Shown here piece after piece: positions 58,883-64,000 of a DNA stretch of 64,000 nucleotides; the first letter of the stretch is position 1, and each line of letters begins with the position of its first letter. Both the position numbers and the translations under genes were made by a program. This stretch comes from Oxytricha trifallax (taxonomy: Eukaryota > Ciliophora > Spirotrichea > Sporadotrichida > Oxytrichidae): positions 1-64,000 of the forward strand of contig ARYC01000220.1 of assembly GCA_000711775.1 (NCBI GenBank). Reading direction: 5' to 3'. Below the pieces are notes generated by a model. It searched no databases, was not told the DNA's origin, and saw nothing but the letters and a program-made list of their open reading frames with translations.

Positions 58883-60023
58883 TCATTAAATCCTAAGTAT
58901 AAACTCCAATCCTTATTTAACTTAATTTTATATCACAACCTTACTAACTTAACAAATAGACATTCTTATACATTCCTTTTAATTCATTCGTTCATTCTCA
59001 GCCAATCTCCTGAGAATCTCCTTCTTGTAATTCTGCTTTATAGTGAAGAATGTGCTTTCAATCCCATTAAATTAAGGTGAATACGGAACATTGAAGATTG
59101 GGATTAATCCAAGCTCATCAAGGCAGGATCGTGTTGCTCTACTTCTATGTACCGAGAGATTATCCATGAAAATTGCGATTCTCTGATATGGAAACATCTA
59201 CTTTATCTCTCCTAAGAATTGAATGAATTCTAGATTACGCACTGATCTTTTGTGAATCTTGAAATGGACAAGCCCCTGATCTTAAGCTACGCCAGCGATT
59301 AGAGCATATGATTGCATCTCTGATCTCCGATCCTTGACAAAAGGATGCTTATATGTTGCAGCCCAAGAACGTTTTAACTAAGTCTGAGGTGAGAATATGG
59401 CCTCATCTACAAAGATTATCTTAGATCCCAAGGATTGTTCCATGCAAACTTTTGCTTTCATTTCGCAGAGAAGATTATATAGTTTAGCTTAATTCATGCT
59501 ATCAGTCCTTTTAACTAATTTTATAGTTTTGTACTTTATCCCAAACCTGCCATAAATCTTAAGTATTTGAGAATAGCTGATCCTGGATTCTGGGAATTGT
59601 CTGTGAAACAAGATTGCGCGCTCTCTGAGAGATTTACCAATTTATTATTGCAAGCTACTATCTGAAATTAAAAATTCAAGTTATTCTTAAGTGAGTATTT
59701 ATTAGCATAGCTTAGAATCCTGCTCATTCTTTTCATATTTAAACGTGGTTTTGGATCTGAGAATTCTTTTAAGGATTTTAGAATTTCCAAGTAGGTTCTT
59801 TCGAATCTTGTAGTATTAATAATTAGAAATCTTGGATTTCATCTCATAAATAATCTTTGCAAAATCTTAAATGAATATGCCTTTGTCACCTATCTGAGAT
59901 TCAATTGCTTTTACTGATCCTTTGTCAAAAATAGTTTGAAAATAAGAGGAAATAAATTAAAATTAAATAAGTTCTATTCTTTTCTAAAAATCCTAGTTTT
60001 ATTGAGAACTTACTTTTGCTCAT
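58883..60023 (-). CDS. TBE-relative DD34E transposase, apparently intact (about 366 residues)
   Basis: ATG 60023 (MSK), a proposed 40-nt GT-AG intron (GTAAGTTCTC...AAGAATAG) that restores frame, then open to TGA 58883. Catalytic blocks: KIIFVDEAIFSPQ (first Asp), AIFMDNLSVHRS (second Asp), NVPYSPQFNGIEST (Glu), with 34 residues between the second Asp and the Glu. An RERAILFHRQFPESRISYSQ block matches the TBE RAIMFHRQFPEL region. TAA/TAG serve as Gln about twenty times with no internal TGA. Length fits the family. Tc1/mariner-IS630 chemistry and the ATT duplication agree. It is the only transposase in the window that looks functional. Confidence 0.88.
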
Positions 60024-60513
60024 CAATCCTCCTACTAAGATTACTAAATGTTATTTAAATGTATTATTTACTATAAAAATAAAATCATTCTCAATTCTTA
60101 ATCTAATTTATACAACCACCTTAATTTCAAAAAATTTTTCACCATGGGGATTGCTAAAATACATTTGATTTGGGAAATTGTGAAAATAAAATAAAGATCA
60201 TTATTATTCATATTTATAACTGCCACTAATTAGAGTGACCTGTAGATCTAATTTGATTCACTCCAGATACCGTTATGTTCCTAAAGAGCCACGGATACTT
60301 ACTGCCACCGATTAGTTTTAAACAGATCCTAAAAAACGATATTTAGTACATTTAGCACAAACATCTAACTATTCTGCCGTGTATTATAGGGTGATTTAGC
60401 GGATTTTGCACATTTAGCAGAGGATTTAAATTAGTTACAGGCTTGATAATATTATTAATAATAACTTTATTAAAAAAGAATGATTAATTTTTAATATTAA
60501 AATCTAATCATGA

Positions 60514-60549
60514 TTTAGCACATTTAGCAGGTTTAGCACATTTAGCGCC
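60514..60549. repeat. Four tandem 9-bp iteron-like repeats (TTTAGCACA type)
   Basis: TTTAGCACA, TTTAGCAGG, TTTAGCACA and TTTAGCGCC follow each other without gaps at 60514, 60523, 60532 and 60541, ending about 36 bp before the helicase ATG. More single copies lie at 60355-60425, and the right arm mirrors them (61300-61340). The other helicase element has a different 9-bp word (TTTGACCGA) at the equivalent place. Confidence 0.9.
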
Positions 60550-60585
60550 TGCTAAATTTCTTAATTGTATTATGTGATTAGAGTA

Positions 60586-61181
60586 ATGAATTAATATGCT
60601 ATTAGTAGATTAAAAATTAAAATTAATGGTGAAAAATGTCAATTATCTTGGCTGTACGGGAGTGCTAATACAGGGAAGACTACGATAATCAGAATGCTGG
60701 AATAGATCTTTGTTTGCGATGTTCTTTTGGAGGGCTAGTCGCATTTCAAGCTGCAAGTGGTGCCAATAAAGTTCTAGCCGAGGATAGTTCTGATGGACGA
60801 AATGAATGACTAACACTTCTTTAGATGCGATAGAGTTGCTAAGATGAAAAGACTTCTGGAGGGATAGGGCTACTCAACCGAGGCAAAGTATGGAGAAGCA
60901 GCATTAGAGTACGTAGACTCGTCAGTAGTGATAACAACGAACTCAATGCCCTTAAGAAGCTTGAGAAGATCGACCAGGAAGCCTTTCAGACAAGATGCCA
61001 TCTGATTGACCTAACTAACGTGCAACATTAAGATGATAAAAAACTGCCATTCAACGAAATTGACTTAGCCATGTATTTCGTGAGACGATTGGAGGAAGAT
61101 CAAACAACAGTTGAGCACTCCTAAATAAGCAACATAAGTAGCGAGGTGAGCACTATCAAAGAAAAACTAATTGGAGATTGA
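60586..61181 (+). pseudogene. Rep-type SF3 helicase, fossil copy
   Basis: Begins MNQYAISRLKIKINGEK. Walker A LYGSANTGKTT, Walker B PRIVLMDEMND, SF3 motif C VITTN, then AFQTRCHLIDLTNV and an acidic C-terminus. This motif set is that of superfamily 3 helicases in Rep/NS1-type replication initiators of small DNA viruses and plasmids. About 200 residues; no HUH endonuclease domain is seen upstream. Treated as a fossil: the reading is broken, with about one break. The adjacent iterons fit a replication-initiator role (inferred). Confidence 0.75.
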
Positions 61182-61701
61182 TTTGCTATGAGCTGTATTA
61201 AAACTACTGCATATTACTCTTAAGTTATCATAATTACTTAAAATCAACTAATAGCATATTAATTCATTACTCTAATCACATAATACAATTAAGAAATTTA
61301 GCAGGCGCTAAATGTGCTAAACCTGCTAAATGTGCTAAATCATATAAATTTAATATTAAAAATTAATCATTCTTTTTTAATAAAGTTATTATTAATAATA
61401 TTATCAAGCCTGTAACTAATTTAAATCCTCTGCTAAATGTGCAAAATCCGCTAAATCACCCTATAATACACGGCAGAATAGTTAGATGTTTGTGCTAAAT
61501 GTACTAAATATCGTTTTTTAGGATCTGTTTAAAACTAATCGGTGGCAGTAAGTATCCGTGGCTCTTTAGGAACATAACGGTATCTGGAGTGAATCAAATT
61601 AGATCTACAGGTCACTCTAATTAGTGGCAGTTATAAATATGAATAATAATGATCTTTATTTTATTTTCACAATTTCCCAAATCAAATGTATTTTAGCAAT
61701 A

Positions 61702-62275
61702 TAAGAATCTTGTGCAAGCAAAATAACTCTAAAAAATATATATAACTTGATTAATGAAAATATAAAACCTTGAAGACATAATTCTAAGGATTTATTTGAT
61801 TGTATGATAAAGAAATTCCAAAAAGGAGAAAAATATAAAATATTACATTCTCATATCAATTATTAGTATCTTTTATAAATTTTAAGGAAATTTATTAAGT
61901 ATCATTTATGAGCTATTTAGTGGTAAAATTTTATATTATTTAAATACAAATTCTAATATTATTTAATCGTAATATTTTATGATAATATCTTAGTAGTTAT
62001 ATAAAGTTCTAAAAAGATTTTCTATACATTTTAGTTTTTTGTATTTTTATCGATTTAAACTTTAAAATATTAAGTAATTAAAGCATTTTCTTAAAATAAG
62101 AATATCTACTGTATAATAAAAGATGAATTATAGACTCTTATAAATAATAACAACAGTTTTAATAATAAAAATAATTTAATTAGGACATAAAAAATTAAAT
62201 CCCATTTATTTAAATTAAAATCTATTTTTGGTTTTCAATGCTCAATTAACTTGATACTGAGACTGTTGTCTATTA
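61702..62275. other. AT-rich part of block B
   Basis: No feature supported except that the last 40 bp match block A near 28.74 kb. Confidence 0.45.
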
Positions 62276-62687
62276 TTGTAGGAATACATTTAATTTGGAA
62301 AATTAATTTAAATTAATAAATTTAAAATTAAATTTGTTGCAGTTAACTTTTTGGAAACATGGAAAATATGGTACTTGTTCGATAGAGATCAAAATTAGCT
62401 GGACTTTACTACTGGCGGTACACCTCTATAGCATCCCTGGAGCGAGATAACTCGAATTTAATTTTGAGTGATTTGTTTAGTTGATTTTAAGGCTCGCATT
62501 AAATTCGAGTTATCTCGCTCCAGGGATGCGATAGAAAGGTACCGCCAGTAGTAAAGCCCAGCTAATTTCGAATTCTCTATCGAACAAGTACCATATTTTC
62601 CATGTTTCCAAAAAGTTAACTGCAACAAATTTAATTTTAAATTTATTAATTTAAATTAATTTTCCAAATTAAATGTATTCTTGCAAA
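62276..62687. mobile_element. Palindromic TTGTAGGAAT-family element with a paralogous empty site (412 bp)
   Basis: Tips TTGTAGGAATACATTTAATT and complement with an almost perfect hairpin core (GGAGCGAGATAACTCGAATT). TA precedes the left tip; the right flank has AA. Block A near 28.77 kb has the same flanks without the element (TTGTCTATTA, then AATAAATAATATATCTCAT). Confidence 0.9.
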
Positions 62688-62689
62688 AA

Positions 62690-63130
62690 ATAAATAAAAA
62701 TATATCTCATTTACAGTGTACATCGACTGAATATTATTAATTAAAAAAATATTTAGAAGATTAATCTATAAAAGAACATATTATAAAAGATGTCTTATTT
62801 ATTGCATTTTTCTTTAAATAGATTAAGTATAATAGAATGTAAGTTTACAACATAAGACTAAAAAAACTATAGAATAGAAATCAATATCTATTGTATTATA
62901 TCATATTAAGATTAAATAAACCAAATAAAAGATATCATAAAAATTTACTCAAATATCAAGAAATTAATTTACAACAAATAAAATAATATAAGATTTGTTT
63001 TTTAAAAAATTATAATTTCTTTTATTAAACTGTCATAGCAATATAAAATAAATAAAACTTCAAAAAGGTTGGGGAATCCTGAAGAGACCTTCTTTAGATT
63101 TAGCAAAATTTGTTGTAAAATCCATGATGT
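62690..63130 (-). pseudogene. Block B copy of the short multi-exon gene
   Basis: Minus-strand pieces (LQDSPTFLKFYLFYIA near 63.07 kb; IQSMYTVNEIYF near 62.72 kb, continuing beyond the palindromic element) match the gene starting at 29254. The palindromic element at 62276 interrupts it. In-frame TGA codons suggest decay. Confidence 0.4.
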
Positions 63131-63183
63131 AATTAAAAATATATAGGTTATACACGCTATTTTAATGCTAATATATTTAAATA

Positions 63184-63566
63184 ATAAAAAACTACTCTAT
63201 CTAGAAATTTTGATCATTTTGAGAAAGAGTGCTATAAAATATAATTAATTTACTCAATTAGGTATAATGTGTACAAAAATAACATTTAGTTTTAAAAAAT
63301 TTAAAGTTAGTCGAATTTAGATTACATATTGTATATAGATGAATTATATAATTAATTCATTATAGATTATTTTTAAAAATTTATATCTAAATTAACCACA
63401 AATATTTTTGATATATTAATCAATATTAGTTTTAAAATTAACTTTAAATTTTTTAAAACTAAATGTTATTTTTGTACACATTATACCTAATTGAGTAAAT
63501 TAATTATATTTTATAGCACTCTTTCTCAAAATGATCAAAATTTCTAGATAGAGTAGTTTTTTATAT
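63184..63566. mobile_element. Palindromic MITE, different family (about 383 bp)
   Basis: Inverted arms with tips ATAAAAAACTACTCTATCTA and complement, containing GTGCTATAAAATATAATTAA and AATTAGGTATAATGTGTACA. The spacer near 63.37 kb is AT-rich. It lacks the GTGGCAGTTA motif of the main palindromic family. No coding sequence; target duplication unclear. Confidence 0.75.
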
Positions 63567-63584
63567 TATATATAAATAAATTAA

Positions 63585-63999
63585 TTGTAGAAATACATTT
63601 GAATTTGGAAAATTAATTATAAATTAATTTATTATAAATCAAAATCGTGGCAGTTAAAGTTGGCCAATTTAAACGATCTTGGGCTCATTCGATAGAGAAT
63701 TCAAAATTAGCTGGACTTTATTATTGGCGGTACTATTTTATCGCATCCCTGGAGCGAGATAACTCGACTTTAATTAAACACATCTAAATTCATTAAATTA
63801 TACCCTCACATTAAAGTGAAGTTATCTCGCTCCAGGGATGCGATAAAATAGTACCGCCAATAGTAAAGTCCAGCTAATTTTGAATTCTCTATCGAATGAG
63901 CCCAAGATCATTTAAATTGGCCAACTTTACCTGCCACGATTTTGATTTATAATAAATTAATTTATAATTAATTTTCCAAATTCAAATGTATTTCTACAA
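63585..63999. mobile_element. Palindromic TTGTAGGAAT-family element at the window end (415 bp)
   Basis: Tips TTGTAGAAATACATTTGAAT and complement (ending CTACAA at 63999). Subterminal GTGGCAGTTAAAG, core GGCGGTACTATTTTATCGC and GGAGCGAGATAACTCGACTT in both orientations. Arms are nearly identical, suggesting a young copy. Starts 18 bp after the preceding MITE. Confidence 0.88.
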
Positions 64000-64000
64000 T

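Larger units (their letters stand above)
55655..60149. mobile_element. TBE relative without telomere-repeat tips (4,495 bp)
   Basis: Tips CCCCATGGTGAAAAATTTTT and complement; inverted ends of about 65 bp continue through AAGGTGGTTGTATAAATTAG. Flanked by ATT on both sides (55652-55654 and 60150-60152), the TBE-type duplication. Gene order matches TBEs: 57-kDa-like (-), 22-kDa-like (+), transposase (-). The proteins are clearly homologous but far more diverged than TBE copies are from each other. Inserted two bases inside the left tip of the SF3-helicase element. The transposase is open throughout, so this element may be recently active. Confidence 0.93.
60151..61699. mobile_element. Palindromic TTGTAGGAAT-family element with SF3 helicase gene and iterons (1,549 bp)
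   Basis: Tips TTGCTAAAATACATTTGATT and complement, with TA on the right (61700-61701) and, before the TBE relative inserted, TA on the left (55651-55652). Inverted arms of about 430 bp carry TAACTGCCAC and many TTTAGCACA words; the centre holds the helicase gene. Tips and subterminal motif tie it to the short non-coding palindromes of the window, of which it may be the coding relative. Confidence 0.85.
48900..63170. repeat. Paralogous block B (diverged direct copy of about 10.9-29.3 kb)
   Basis: Second copy of the segment described for block A, same orientation. Its private insertions are the SINE-like element (50844-51204), a palindromic element (53818-54210), the TBE relative with the SF3-helicase element (55655-61699), and palindromic elements at 62276 and after 63184. 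Confidence 0.75.

Noticed and set aside
55655-60149. Euplotes-type Tec element
   Set aside because: The gene trio, ATT duplication and TGA-only stop match TBEs; Euplotes reads TGA as Cys and Tec elements lack the zinc-finger/kinase gene.

Overview
The window looks like germline (micronuclear) DNA of a hypotrich ciliate of the Oxytricha/Sterkiella/Stylonychia type. Three things point there. It is very AT-rich. Every recognisable reading frame opens only if TAA and TAG are read as Gln and TGA is the sole stop. It carries telomere-bearing elements (TBEs), whose tips are the telomere-like block CAAAACCCCAAAACCCC and which hold the known TBE gene trio: a DD34E transposase, a 22-kDa protein, and a 57-kDa zinc-finger/kinase protein. 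Coordinates and calls come from reading the sequence by eye; no alignment or search was run.

Layout. 1-7699 is a huge inverted repeat centred near 3.1 kb. Both arms carry the same TBE insertion, and a 1.5-kb element with 19-bp subterminal repeats interrupts one half. 6604-10678 is a complete TBE with an ATT target duplication. About 10.9-29.3 kb and 48.9-63.2 kb are colinear, diverged copies of one ancestral segment, with matching exon-like coding blocks on the minus strand, and each copy has been invaded independently. Block A holds a 6.5-kb long-TIR fossil element with a retroviral-type integrase (16366-22855, itself invaded by three other elements), foldback elements and short palindromic elements. 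Block B holds a SINE-like retroposon with a 14-bp target duplication, a TBE relative without telomere repeats (55655-60149), and a palindromic element with an SF3 (Rep-type) helicase gene and 9-bp iterons (60151-61699). Between the blocks lie TBE copies 2 and 3 (30356-34513 and 37415-42357, the latter split by an 809-bp foldback), a decayed TLDc-domain gene, a well-supported three-exon membrane protein gene (43650-44692, minus) and pieces of a cysteine-rich furin-like-repeat gene (about 45.0-46.4 kb, minus).

Two mobile systems stand out. The first is a family of at least nine palindromic elements with TTGTAGGAATACATTTGATT-like tips, a subterminal GTGGCAGTTA motif and mostly TA target duplications. 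Most copies are short and non-coding, but two carry an SF3-helicase gene and arrays of 9-bp repeats that look like replication-initiator binding sites. The second is the 4.5-kb TBE relative. It has the TBE gene order and the same ATT duplication, but CCCCATGG tips, an apparently intact transposase, and a kinase-like protein that has lost its catalytic residues. The paralogous blocks give filled/empty-site pairs that show insertion of the short palindromic elements directly.
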